Source of the DNA: Clitoria ternatea
Taxonomy: Eukaryota; Streptophyta; Magnoliopsida; Fabales; Fabaceae
Length of the DNA: 64,000 nt
Direction: 5' to 3'
Assembly: GCA_037962975.1 (NCBI GenBank)
Contig: CM075671.1
Span: 16,291,001-16,355,000 of the forward strand
A model generated the notes under the pieces. That model saw only the letters and a program-made list of their open reading frames with translations. It had not been told where the DNA came from and ran no database searches. Both the position numbers and the translations under genes were made by a program. Below are positions 1 through 12,239 of this stretch, piece by piece; the stretch's first letter is position 1; every line of letters starts with the position of its first letter.

Positions 1-469
1 GAATATGTTGAAATTAGTCTTTAATATGTTAAAATTAATCCCTAAAATATAATATCATTAACTCAACTACTAACTAAATATATAGAAATATTATATCATA
101 TGTATTTTGTTGTGTCTCTCCAACTTATACACTATTTAACTTATCAAAATTGACTATATTTTCTTCTCTGTCAACACTTTAAGAAATTAATTTCAACATA
201 TTCAATAACATAAGGATCAAAACTAAAAATTAATAAAAACATAAGAACCAATAACATATTTAACCCTATATTAAAAGAATAGTTATTCCTTTAGAAGAAT
301 GTTTGATAAAAAAGGAATAGTCATGAGGGGATTGATAATAATGAAAATTAAGAAGACAAAAGGAAAGCTTAGCAACCCATTGCCTACTTGTTTGTTTGAG
401 TCTATAAAGTGATTTATAGAGCTTACAAACAATAGTAGAATCAAAACACTTTAAACCTTACAGTATGTG

Positions 470-1509
470 TTTATGTTTTCTCTCAACCACAACATTTTGT
501 TGTGGTGTCTCTACACAAGTAGTTTAATGTATTATGTCAGGTGAATTATAGAAACCAGACATAAAAAACTCAATATCGTTGTCAAATCCGATTATCTTGA
601 CTTTCTTGCTTAGTTGAGTAAGAATGAGAAAAATAAAATTTTGAACTAAATTTCTGGTTTCAGACTTATTCTTAATAAGGTATCTCCAGGTGTTTCTACT
701 ATGACCATTTATAATAGTCAAGAAGTATCTATGACGATGAACAGGAGTGGTAGAGAAAAGACCAAAATATCCATGTGAATAATATCATAATAGAAATCAA
801 CTTTAGCTTGCTATGCCAAATGACAATAGTCACAAATTTAGTCAGAATTATATTTGACACTAGGAAACAATCCTTTTATTTGATGTAAGACAACGTCAGC
901 AAGATGACCTAGTCTAAATTGCCAAAGATGAAAGTTCACACTATTGTGTTTACTAAGAACATAAGCAATAATAATGTTAACATTGCCATGAACAAGAATA
1001 GTTGATTTCTTTAAGATATAGAGATTGACACTAAGATCAATAAGACCAATCATTTTCTTGGTGCTCTTGTCTTGAATAACACAAGAAAGATAAAAAAAAA
1101 ATGAATTCGTAGTTGCAAGATTTAATTATTTTACTAACAAGATTGAATTGTAATGAAAAGTTAGTATGGATAACACACCATTTGATAATTTGATTTTAAT
1201 AGGTTTAATAAACTTGTAATTGTTAAGATTTAAAAAGGGAATTGGTCACATGATCAGTGGCACCATTGTCCAAGATCCAAGCAAATTCACCCCATTTTCA
1301 AGTATTGTGACTAGGAAAACATTACTAGAGAACTGTTGCAATTCTCCAATGGGATGATTTTGTCCATCAGAGTTGGATTTTTTTAGCATATAAATGAGTT
1401 GTTTATATTGGTTAATGGTGAAGTTGTTCTTGGTTTCTAATTCTTCCTTTTCTGATGTTTTTTTGCTTGATGCCTTTGATGACTGAGTAAAATTTGATGA
1501 GTTAACCAT
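470..1509 (-). pseudogene. Copia protease / GAG-pre-integrase / integrase remnant
   Basis: Three minus-strand fragments are readable. At 1246-1509 the end of the nucleocapsid-protease spacer leads, with a frame slip, into a decayed WIxDxGATDH-type protease active-site region. At 838-1053 the GAG-pre-integrase block ends in LWQFRLGHLADVVL, matching the family's HxRLGH signature. At 524-721 the integrase core region reads NTWRYLIKNKSETRNLVQNF, and the copia-like E-containing end (VERKHKHIL) follows at about 470-520. All pieces lie in different frames with stops. Confidence 0.7.
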
Positions 1510-1519
1510 GGATGGTTGA

Positions 1520-2440
1520 GCCTTGTTTCAAAATTGAAAGTTTGGTAGGAATCCATGCTTGAAGTAACATGTTTCATCTATATGTTTTTCTTTTCCATAA
1601 AATGTGCAGGTCTTCTATAACTGGTTATTATTGAAGTTTCTTTATCCAAATCTTCATATACCTCGTCTAGATAATGATAGATTTTTGCCTCCAAATCCTC
1701 TTTTATTAGTAATGTTAGAAACCATATTAGTTTCTTGAATGTATGGGGGCAAGAACTTATCTTTCTTATTGTAGAATTAGTGAAAGGACCTTATTTATGC
1801 TGGGAAGAAGGTTCATCATGAGTATTTGGCTTTTTACATTGGTGTATTGGTCATTAAGGCCTTTTAGAAAACGTATAACATACTCAATATATTTGTAATT
1901 CCTAACACTAGTTAAAATATCACAATAACATTTAGTACACAAGAACAAGTAGGAATTGACCATAGAGTTTCCAATTCTTTCTATAGGATCTTTAAATTAT
2001 TGAAATAACCAACAATAGTCCTTTCTCCTTGTTTGATTGCATGTAAATCTTGAAGAATATCTGACATGCTAAAGTAATCTCCCTTGGGGAATCTTTCCTT
2101 TAGGTCACTCCAAAGATCATAGGCATTATTGACGTAGACAATGCTTTAGGCAATTTGTGGAGAGATTGAATGTGTTATCTAGGAGATGACCATGGTATTC
2201 TAGTCCATGCATGATAAGGGGGTCACCAACAAATGGTTTTTTGATGGTTCCATCAACAATAGAAAACTTGTTCTTTGACAACAAGGCTTTCATCATGAGT
2301 CTACTCTAGACATGGTAATTTGGACCCTCTAAAATTGGTGAAACAAGGAGACTTCCAATGTTCTTTCCCGAATGGAAGTAGTATACACTGTTTGGATTTT
2401 GGAGATCATCTCCTTTATCACCATTGGAAGTAGTATACAC
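1520..2440 (-). pseudogene. Copia gag remnant
   Basis: The minus strand from about 2440 encodes a copia-like gag N-terminus (NPNSVYYFHSGKNIGS, then a typical 'EGPNY' stretch where family members continue with a tryptophan-rich block). After several stops, 1766-1963 encodes FLKGLNDQYTNVKSQILMM followed by LPSINKVLSLILQ, the conserved UBN2/gag region of plant copia elements. Multiple stops and frame changes lie between the two blocks. In a live element the product would be the capsid protein. The call rests on motif order; no functional protein is possible. Confidence 0.7.
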
Positions 2441-2446
2441 TGTTTC
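2372..2446. repeat. 54-bp direct duplication at the copia/LTR-like junction
   Basis: The 20-nt phrase GGAAGTAGTATACACTGTTT occurs twice, about 54 bp apart, exactly where gag-coding sequence on the left gives way to the LTR-like segment on the right. It looks like a local tandem duplication or a repair scar at the junction of two elements. Confidence 0.6.
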
Positions 2447-3297
2447 GACCTGAAGTCACTACGATTCCTACATGAGGAGTTTGTTGCTTTAATACAATCA
2501 AACGTCTTCTATAACAAGAGGACTATAAAGATTATGATTAGGCAATGAACAAATTATGTAGAGGGATATGAGTGATGTAGATGAGATTTGTCTCTCCTGT
2601 ATGACAGGAGTGATATCTGTAGGCCACTTGATGAAGTGAGACTAAAGAAATGCATGGTCATGCTAGAAAGAATAAATATTAGATATTTATTCGGATCAAG
2701 TCTACTTTGGTATCACGTAAAATAAATTAGGTCGTACAAGGATGACGCGACCATACCTTGGGCCCAATTAGGATATCGTGACAAAAGGAACAAACATATA
2801 AAATAATTATCACTTATAGGTTATGTTGATATTAAATAATATTCGGATATAATGATGCATTGCTAGATGCCACTCTTATTTTATATTATTAATAAAATAA
2901 TTTATTATTAATATGACTGAGTATTTTACCTATAGGGTCACACACAGAGTAAGCCCATCAAAAAATGTTTTGTTTTATTTTAGTTGGACTAAAATAAAGC
3001 TATTGGGCCTAACTCATTCAGAATGAGTAAGGAGCCCACTATTTAGAGAGAACAAATTATGTCAAACCTAAGCCTATAAATAGAGCATGAGATGTTTATA
3101 GGCGGTTTACCGAAAAAAGAGACACAAATACGTAAAAATTACAAGAGCTACACGCTGTCAAACTAGCGGTTGACAGGTGTAACGATTCTGGTGGGAGTAC
3201 TCGTGTGGACTCCTAAAGGGCGAGACTAAAACTACTTCGTTTTTTTTCTACAAGAGGTAATCTTAAAACGCAAATTTTATTTTTTTGTTTGTCTTAT

Positions 3298-3309
3298 GCT
3301 CTGATACCA
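3298..3309 (-). promoter_or_regulatory. Candidate primer-binding site (tRNA-iMet type)
   Basis: The minus strand reads TGGTATCAGAGC, the 12-nt sequence complementary to the 3' end of plant initiator tRNA-Met that most plant LTR elements use to prime reverse transcription. It lies one base past an LTR-like ...CCCTAACA end (3311 on the minus strand). The homologous position in the 17228 copy carries a decayed version. Confidence 0.55.
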
Positions 3310-3310
3310 C

Positions 3311-3416
3311 TGTTAGGGAATCCCTCTTAGATACGCAGCGGGAAAAACAAGGATCTTTGCAAATCCTATGGGAATCTTTGTTTTTCCCGCTGCGTATCCA
3401 AGAGGGATTCCTAACA
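3311..3416. repeat. 106-bp near-perfect inverted repeat (hairpin) with TG...CA ends
   Basis: The sequence begins TGTTAGGGAATCCCTCTTAG and ends with its near-exact reverse complement, ending in CCTAACA. The arms are about 39-40 bp and differ by one indel and one substitution. The loop of about 27 bp contains a smaller imperfect repeat around CAAATCC. It could be a very short palindromic LTR, since it has TG/CA ends and an adjacent primer-binding site, or a hairpin made by an aberrant reverse-transcription event. Confidence 0.8.
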
Positions 3417-3419
3417 GCA

Positions 3420-3767
3420 TAAGTAAAAAATATCTTAGGTGTTTGTTTGACATATATCTTAATTAGACTAATCTCTTTTAAAACTTAATTCCTTAGAAAG
3501 GCATTTGAAATTGCTTAATTAAGTTAGTTATTAAAATCACCTGGTTTATCATTTGTTAAACTTACACATATTTTGCAATATGATGTTTTGTAACTCAAGG
3601 TTGTCCCTTTTAGTCAAAAGTCAAAAAATAATTCATTTAAAATATAAAGATTACAAAAATGAGTCTTTCCCAACAAAGTCTTTTCCATATATTTTATATG
3701 GCTTAACAAAATTTTTCTGATTATAGTTCATAAAAAAAATCAAAAAGTCTCACAACTAACCCAAATA

Positions 3768-3813
<46 letters not shown>

Positions 3814-5147
3814 GGTGTTGTTCAAGTGGGTTATTAGTTTTAATTTTTTAGAAAATTAAAATAATAGTTTAAAAATTTAAAAAGAAAACTGATAACCAAA
3901 AATAAACTTTTATAACTTCGAGGTGTAATTTTTAATCAATTTCAAAAAATACTAAAAAGAAAGCATATTTATTTAGCTTAAACAAATTTTATTTAAAACT
4001 AAAAACTCACCACAATCCCAATAGAACTACTTTTCTTTTTAAAAATTAAAGAAAACTATTTTTAAAACTAAATAATTGTTTATATCTCTTTTAATTTTTT
4101 TCCAACTTAAAGACCTCGTGTTATTAATTTTCAATATCCAGGCATTTGGGAACTTATGATAAATTTGAGATGTACATTTTCTTTAAAAGTAAGAAAAAAA
4201 TAGTAAAAACTTGATGAAATTTAAAAAAGTTAATACCTAATTACTAATTAATGATGCAATGCTGACAGTTTTTTCTGTCACAAGCGTAACGGGATGGGGC
4301 AAGGGAAAGTCCAAAGCTGCAATTTCTAGTCATTTACTACGCAACGGAGTCAGCAACATAAAAACTAGGATAAGCAAGGAAATAAAGTTATCTTTAATGT
4401 TTGACTATTTACTTTCAGACCAACAAATAAAGAAAAAAGTTATCCATAAACATGACAAAAGGTTACACTACCAACATTTTAAAGAACAGGGATCAAAAAG
4501 ATGATTTTGAAATGTGTAATTCAACCGCAAATTAAAGACTCGGAAGATTTTGGGTTTATGAAAATAATTTATTATTTTGATAACTTATTTTTCATTCATT
4601 TCAATATTTTTTTTGGTAATTTATCCATATAACTTATTTTTAATTTATTTCAATAAATTTTAAATTTTAAGATCAAATTAATAAAAATAATTCATTATTG
4701 AAGTTGTTATCTATAATAACACTCAATAAATCTATGAAGACAGTTAGAAATATTTAGTGGTCCATAGATCCAATGTATTTGGATGTATGAAAGTAAGTTT
4801 ATTATATGAAAAACACTTAACCATAAAACCTAAAGGTATTAGGTAATGTTTCTAAGACTTACAAATTTTTTATGTCCATTTATTTTCTTCAATGTAAAAC
4901 TTCCTTAATAAAAGCTAAGATGAATTACGTTGGATATTTGTTAGGTAGTGTTCGGTAAGAGATATCTTTTTCCTTTATTAAGAATAAAAGTTAAAAATAG
5001 GATTTAGCTGTAGAAGCTATATAAAATGCTTTGGATAGGTAGATATTACCAAGAATCTTAAAATGTGAATATTTATATTTGCAAATTACTCATCTAAATA
5101 AGCAAGTAAAAAATTTATCTAAATATCATTAAATTTAGGATAAATTT
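3420..5147. other. AT-rich spacer, no gene seen
   Basis: Apart from the TA microsatellite, this stretch is very AT-rich with short A and T runs. The only sizeable frame (4259-4504, plus, 81 codons) has no recognisable domain, no transmembrane or signal pattern, and no support beyond an ATG. It is treated as chance. Confidence 0.6.
3771..3811. repeat. (TA)n microsatellite
   Basis: An uninterrupted run of about 20 TA dinucleotides in AT-rich spacer. Confidence 0.95.
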
Positions 5148-7930
5148 TGTAACAGTTATTAAAATTAATTATTTAGGTTATAGAGAATTAATAAATAAAT
5201 TATTTGGGTATTGTTAAGAATTAAATTAAATTAATTAGGAAGTTTAATTGGTGATGTGATTAAATTAATTAATTAATGGTGATTAATTAGGAAATTAGAT
5301 TAAATTAAATTATGATGGTAGAATATTAGTTACTAATAAGGTAAAAGTAAATTTCATTTATCTAAAAGAAATAAAAAGAAAAGAAAAATAGAATTGAAAA
5401 AAAAGAAAATAAAAATGAGATTGAATGACAAAAGTGCCCTTGGGTCTTAAAACATTTTCCATTCCTTTCTTCTCCTACATTCCACGCGTGCTTCTTCCTC
5501 TTCTACCTTCGTCCATGGTCATGCATGCATAGGAGCTTGTTTGATCCTCGATTTTTCACTGAAAGTTAAAATTGACCGCATTTTTTGAGTTGTAGTGACG
5601 AGGTAAGTTCATTGATGCTTTTAATTTCATAGTTCCTCCCATTCTTCTCAAAATCGAAAATGGGGTGTTATGGAGGGGGGGTCCTTGGTTTTCCATTTTT
5701 ATGGCACTTTGAAGCTTGGAGATGGTTCTTGATGAAGTAGGTGTTGGCGAACGGCTAATGGGGTTTCGATTTGGTGTTATAGGTAGCAGACCAAGTGACA
5801 GAGAGTCGCTAAGTGAAGCGGAACATAGGAGTGAAGGTCGAAAATGAAACCAGCAAGGTTTGGGAACCCTGAATTGAAATTTGGGACTAGTTTGGTAAAG
5901 CGGGTTATGGTTACAGAAGTCGAAATGTAATTATTCTTTGTGAATCCCTTGATTTTAGGTACTTGGCGGATTTGGTAATGTCAACATTGGATTGGAAGCC
6001 TTAAAAGCGTGGAATCGAGGTAAAGGGGGTGTACTCGGTGTATAAATTAATGAAAATAATACTAAAGATAATTCTGACGCGTGGGAAAAAGGTAAGATAG
6101 GCTAAAATGCCAAACTTCATATAAATGTGTGTGTGTGTATGTATATGATAATAGATATGCTTAATAAAATGATGATTGAACTTCTAAATGCATGATGTAT
6201 TGAAAATTGATTATGTGATGGAGGATCATGTAAATGTGTTTACCGTGATGATGATCATAGTGTGAGTGATAATGAAAGGTCATGAATGATGTTGATATGA
6301 AATGATGAAATGAAATGATGGATTGTTGATGATTGAAGAATTAAGAAATGTTGTGAATGAGATTAATATGCCTGAGTGGCTGATTGAGGTTCCAGGGTGA
6401 TGATTGTTGTGTTAGGACGTTGTATTATAAGTTGAATGAAATGATATTGAGATATAATGAGATATATGTGATTATTATATGGTATCGACAGCCAATCGGT
6501 ATAGTTACTCCTCATTTTTTGCTCCTATGGTCGAGCATGACCCAGTTGAGCTACTTAATAGTCAGGTAGGACCCAGTGGTGAGGTGGGGATCCAGGTTAG
6601 GCTTAGTGGACCAGGGAGAGTTCATGGGTGGTTAGGTAGGACTCCTAGCTGATGACCGATCTAATTTAGTATCCAGATATTAGAGAGTCATACACTATTT
6701 CAATTGAGAGTTAGTTGTGGAATTATGTGAATTTATCATGAGGTTTAATGAATTGATTGTGACACAGAACTTGATTTGGCAATGGTGTAATTGATGAATA
6801 GATGAACTGTAATGGTATTGAAATTGAATGAGAAGGAATCTATGGAATAATTGAGTGAATGAAACTTTAGTTATGTTACACTTTTCCCCTTATAGACTTA
6901 TTTTATTTGCATTGATTTGTATTGTCATGCACTCACCCTTACTATTGTTGTTAGTGACTAAAGACAGGGACATTGCTGACGCCGCAGAGATCAGTGCCAG
7001 ATGAGTTGGGAGCAATGCCAATAAGATGTGAATATTGATGTATATGTGTATATTTATGCTTATGTCATGAGTAATTGATGGTAAAATGATAGTGGTGTAA
7101 ATATATATGTAATATATACGTGTATCTGGTGCTTTGTGATGCATGTTGTCATCTAGTTGATGAGTATAATTATTTTGAGAACTTGATTTTAGTGTTGAGG
7201 ACTTAATTGATGGTTACGTGGATATATATGATAGTATAATGTGAATGATGATGAATATGCTGATTGATGACCAGAAACTGTAATATGGCACTGAGCCATT
7301 TTGATTGATACTGTATAAATATGGATTGATCATTGTGATGATATGTATGAGCATGTATGTATGTGTGTGATTAAATGAATGAATGATTAGCATTGAGCCA
7401 ATAGAATGTACATGTTAATTATGTCATTGTGAATATAGCAGGTAATTAAAGAGGTTTAAGGTAGTATAAAATAACAGAGATGATGAATTACATGATGTAT
7501 AAGTGTTTTGAATGACTAGATAGTTGTTATGGTATAAAACCACAGATAGTTGTAGTTAGAGAGTTTGAATTAGAGAGAAAAAGGTTAGAATAACCAACTA
7601 GGTAGGTGAAATTGAGTTTTAGCAGGATCCAGAATCCCCGGAGGGCATCAATGGGACCCTAGGCATATTTAGTATGTGTATAGGCAAAGAAATTGCCAAT
7701 TCATTTGCATTTGAAGTGATTTAAGTGATGAAATTGTATAAAATAGGGTCAAATTGCATTTTAACGCATATCTCCGTAGTCTGGAAGAATTTTTGAGCAC
7801 TAATGGTGCTTGCAGGTTCAAAATGAGTCGTATGTAGTGCCTATATAATTTCGTATCATTCAAAGTTAAAATAGGCAAGTTAAGTAGCGCGTAGGTTGGC
7901 CTAGAAGCCGAATTATGCATAATTTTACAG
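5148..7930 (+). mobile_element. Diverged LTR remnant related to the LTRs of element D
   Basis: The stretch starts TGTAACAGTTATTAAAA and follows the D LTR (51116-53486) landmark by landmark: a gap-linked AAGCGTGGAATC...GTAAGGGGGTGT phrase (about 6007-6036), a CCCAGTTGAGCTAC...CAGGTAGGACCCAGTGGT block (6540-6580), the GTATCCAGATATTAGAGAGTCA phrase near 6670-6690, and an ACTCACCCTT...GACTAAAGACAGGGAC block near 6930-6970. The identity is interrupted and much lower than between the two D LTRs, so this is an old solo LTR or LTR fragment of a related chromovirus family. The right end is set tentatively at a TTTTACA phrase near 7930. No target duplication was found. Confidence 0.6.
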
Positions 7931-7937
7931 GTCTGTC

Positions 7938-8017
7938 TGGTAATTGATTACCAGCCTTGTGTAATCTATTACCAGAACCCGTGTAATCGATTACAGACTT
8001 TCTATGATCGATTACCA
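7938..8017. repeat. Cluster of four palindromic AATCGATTACC-type motifs
   Basis: Four spaced variants of GTAATNGATTAC occur in about 80 bp (GGTAATTGATTACC, GTAATCTATTACC, GTAATCGATTACA, GATCGATTACC), about 20-23 bp apart. I recall such spaced palindromes as common in legume retrotransposon LTRs. Here they sit just past the putative end of the D-like LTR remnant and may belong to it. Confidence 0.6.
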
Positions 8018-8049
8018 AAGTCAAAATTGAGAGTTTTGTATGGTTTTGA

Positions 8050-11000
8050 ATAGCGTATCCCTTAGATTCTTATTATTTATTACTACAAAGCGAAATATTT
8101 ACTCTGATTTTATCAAACTTTTAAATAAATTTTAGGAATTGAGAGTGAAATGTCAAAAAATTACCCTTATATCTAAACTTATAACATTAGTATGTAAATT
8201 TTTGCTTTATGCTAAACATAAGAATCGGAAACAATGTAACTTATCTCTGGAAAAACTAGCTTACAAACATGAGAAGAAACATTTATATGTGAATGTTTGC
8301 TTTTCTCCATATAAATATACAGCTTTAGCTATATAGCTTGCATTTGAATGTTGCCCAGATTCGTGCTACCAAATACCATAAGAGTAGAAAGGAATAAAGG
8401 GAGGGGGGGAAAAGGCTTCATCTTTTAGCTTTTAAATTTACAAGGATGCAACCGTGGAATCGGTGACGAAGTTGCTCCCTTGCTCCTTTTTCTTTTTTTG
8501 TTTATTTGGTCACTTTTTCATTTCTTTAGTTATTCCCTTTCGTTGGAAATGATGTCTTCATTTTAGTTTGACAAGGATATGTTATTTTACACAATCCAGA
8601 AAGTTAAGGAAGGAAAGTATCAACAACACTTAAAAATATGACAATAGAAACAAGTTTAGCACAAAAGAGCCAACCGAAAAAAGTTGCTCAATAGCAGCCG
8701 GGTTGCATTCAAGAATTGAGCTACACGCAACGTTGTTTCAAACAATTTCATAATAACATGAGACAAACGATCCGTTATAGCAATAATAAAAAAAGTCTTG
8801 TTATTAGAAGAGTCTAGAGGCCATTTTTCAATATTGATATCATTGTTTATGTTATAATTATTGTAGATAAGATTCTACTTTTATGAATGGGAACACTAAC
8901 TTATTTAGTTGAGGAGGATGTGTATGAGTAATGTTTTTAAAACCCGACTAATTATGGAACTGGTAAAAATACCAGTTTAAGTAAATTATAATTAAACTGG
9001 GGTCGAACTATGATTTAATTAGTAGTATTAAAAAATTGACCCAGACTAATCAAATAATCGATTCATAATTTAACCGGTTGAACCGATTCAGTTTCAATAA
9101 CAATAAGTTTTTCACACAAATTTGATTGTTGATTAAATAAAAAAAATAAGATTCCCTTTCCACCACAACTAGTGTTATAAAAAGGTAGGCGTATATATGG
9201 AGCTAACGTTATAGTCTTCACACTTTACCAAGCTTCTACTCAAACTCTATGCCCTTTTTGACAATTAGCTTACTTCTTCTTAAAGCCCACTACCTCACCT
9301 ATCCACAAAACTTACCAATCTCAAGCACTGGAATAAGACCCAGTCCTATTTCTGCGTTTAATTTGCACCAACCACCGTGGACATGTTGCAAAAGAGTGTC
9401 AAAGGTCACTGTTCCATAATTTTGATTTGATTATTACATGATGACAATCACATAACTAACCCCTAATATATCTCTTGGGTCCCTTCAATTGCATATATGA
9501 ACAAATGTGTCTATACATATATTAGTTATTGCTCATACCATCATAACACCATTTTGCTCACTGTGTTTGGTAGGAGTTAATACTAAAACATTTGGATTAA
9601 TTCTTACTCCTTGAGGGAGACAAACGACACTGGAAAATGCTAGAAAGTATCATGTTGAATAAAGTAAAAAGTATTCAAGTATTTCTTATGATTTTATGGT
9701 TAAGATAACATACTTTTATTTTATGTTTGCCCTTGAGCCGGAAATTAAACTAGTTTCATTATATGAAAAGTTATTATAAGCTCTTTTATACTTCCCCATA
9801 ATTTACGATTGCATAATTATAAGATACAACAAAATTTATGGGATTGCTTTCATAAAATTAACAATTGGTTTGTTTGATAAATCTCCACATAATTCATTGA
9901 TGTTATATAAGAAGTTTTAAAGTGAGAACATTTAATGTTTTAGAATTTTTTTGATAAGGGTAATTAGTACATTTAAATTACATATTATCATATATTTTTA
10001 CATTTTTATCACTAAATTCTAAATTATATGATACATCAGATAATAAGATAATAATTATACGGTGGCGTGAGAATCTATTATATATATTAAAAGAAAAATA
10101 AAGGACTAAAACATATAACAAAACCGGGCAATAAGTAAGAATTTATTGTATAAATTACAATTGATTAACAAGAAAAAAAATCACACAATGACGCAAGAAT
10201 CTAATGTACAAAATATATAAATTAATTAATAACAAACTATTTCTGAGTATTTTATAGTAATGAGAAATAAAAAAGATGTAACAAACTTTTTATAGGAATG
10301 AAAATTGAGGTTTGCTTATTTTAAAATGATGAGAAATATTTTTAACCCAAACTATATTGTTTTTTAGTGAAAATGATTTAAAAAATTAAGTTATTTACAA
10401 TTCGTGTTACTAATCATATAATTTATGAAAAATGAATTGACTACCGTATGAGATGTAGTTAATTAATGAATTGTCAGATTGAATTATTGATGGTGTTAAT
10501 TTTTTGAAACAGCTAATTGTGAGAATCTGTTCCTTTGGTGTTCTGATTGGTCAATGAAGTTTCCCTCATGAAGAAGGGATCGATTATTGGCAGTTTGCAA
10601 TGTTTCTTACCTGTTCGAACTGTGTAGACACATGCTTACATGCAAATTGTTGCCAATTCAAAGCATATATCAATTACAATGGCAATTTACCTCGTGAACT
10701 ATATTGAACAATAATTAAATGTGCCACATTTGTTTGCTCTGTTACATGTGCATTTCCTTTAATACTGGACTTTCGCATTCATAATTCATAATGCATATAG
10801 GCCAAAGCTTTCCCTAACACGGTTAACTTTTTTCGTCAATATTTGGAACTTATGCCTTGTCACATGCTAGTGAATTCATACAATTCTAGCTAAGTCTAGA
10901 TGAGCTTGAAAAGTCTCATATCAATCAATTTTTTTAGATACACTTATAAATTCATATGACTTCTTAAGTTTACTCACGAGTTTGATAACAATAAACTGCT

Positions 11001-12239
11001 CTAGATAAGATAAATTAAAAAGATTAAGTTCATTTAAAACTTCATAAATAGTTATTCATTTCTCTCGAAGCTAATCAAATTATTCTAATCACTTTAACCT
11101 TGTTTTATTACTCGGTGACTTGAACATTATAATTCTTCCAATGTATATCATTTTTCTAAATTTGAAACACATGATTGAGATACACTCATAAGAGTTTATG
11201 ATCACAATTAGCTTCGCATGTTGAGTTTGACCTCTAAATTTTAGAGAACAATATAATCTAACATCAATGTTTGTAATTTTAGATTTAAATAACATAATAA
11301 ATGCCACTAAAACCTATAGTTACAAAGAGGTGTAGGTATACCAATTTATGATATGACAATAGAACTTATAATAATAAAACTTCTTGTCTTGGGATATATA
11401 TACTTTTTTTAATCAAGATAATGGGAGGATATATAGACTACCGAAATGATTTATGAAGCCTTTTTTTATACTATTACAAAATTCAGATTTTTGGCAACAT
11501 ATTTAAAAAATTGAAGTATCTTCTAAATGTACTAGACTTTGTTAATTTTGGATATATAATTTTTTTAAAAAATATAATATGCATGTTTGCAGCCATTGGA
11601 TGTATATGGTTTTTGTTCTTAGGAAAATTAGTTGCGAATTTGTTGTATTTAATATTGTTATGGGTGAAGGGAGTTTTACAATTGTGGAGGTGGAGGCACG
11701 TGAGTAGTTGGAATGAAAACATAAATGTATCCAAACAACGTAGTTATTATGTGATATTCTACCTTGGATATGATTATGATTATTGGGAATTTGTTATGAT
11801 TGCAATGCCGACACAGTTCATACAAGGGTCCCAATGTTTGGTAACCATCGCTGGAACTCGGAACCGTTAAATCATCATTGCCTGTAATTTGCATCTTCAC
11901 TCAATTTCACTTACCACAATATATTAATTCATTATTTTCGCTTCTCTACTCATTATGTGGTTTAGTCAATCCTTTTTTCTTTTAACAAGTTTAGTGAATT
12001 TTTTTAAAGTTTTTTGAAATAAGTTTATATACTAATTTCTTCCATTTACAAATCTAAAATCAAACTTCTAATCACATACTTAAGTGATAAAGTGCTGACC
12101 TATTATACCACCAACCATATTATATAGTATTTTATATATAGATATATTTTCATTTTATTGATCAATAATGACATAATAGTAACAAACAATTGTAATAGGA
12201 CTCATAATAATGTCCTTTCTTGTCATAATAATATTATCT
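8050..12239. other. AT-rich intergenic stretch, nothing assignable
   Basis: No frame here shows a conserved domain. The longest (11511-11870 plus, overlapping a minus frame at 11676-11900) is a low-complexity, hydrophobic-biased translation of AT-rich DNA with no known motif. Around 8940-9110 there is a GGTTGAACCGATTC-containing patch with some dyad symmetry that may be an old DNA-transposon remnant, but neither ends nor target duplication can be shown. Confidence 0.5.

Larger units (their letters stand above)
350..2446 (-). mobile_element. Degenerate, internally deleted Ty1/copia retrotransposon
   Basis: Reading the minus strand from about 2440 leftwards gives, in copia order, a gag start, a gag UBN2-like block, a zinc-finger/protease zone, a GAG-pre-integrase block, an integrase core fragment and a short reverse-transcriptase (RT) fragment. 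Frames change often and stops are many, so the element is dead. The order gag-protease-integrase-RT is specific to Ty1/copia. Integrase sequence at about 470-520 passes almost directly into an RT fragment at about 365-440 (CKLYKSLYRLKQ), so most of RT and the end of integrase are deleted. The left end is not defined, and no matching second LTR was found at the left. Confidence 0.75.
2447..3416 (-). mobile_element. LTR-like segment, relative of the 17228-18530 LTR
   Basis: Read on the minus strand, this segment is clearly homologous over roughly 900 bp to the plus strand from 17228 to about 18150. Shared landmarks include the start TGTTAGG-AATCCC, a TTTATAGGCTTAGGTTTGAC block, and a block ending at GTAGGAATCGTAGTGACTTC. 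In this copy the homology ends at gag of the copia fragment, whereas the other copy continues about 380 bp further. It is therefore either a truncated LTR of the neighbouring copia element or a separate insertion that has lost its end. No target-site duplication was identified. Confidence 0.6.

Noticed and set aside
1..349. LTR of the left copia element
   Set aside because: No TG...CA boundary, primer-binding site or match to the other LTR-like segment could be shown.
4259..4504. Possible small host protein of 81 residues
   Set aside because: No domain, no splice or promoter context, AT-rich surroundings; chance frame more likely.
11511..11870. 119-codon hydrophobic frame
   Set aside because: Low-complexity AT-rich translation overlapping an opposite-strand frame; no conserved motif.
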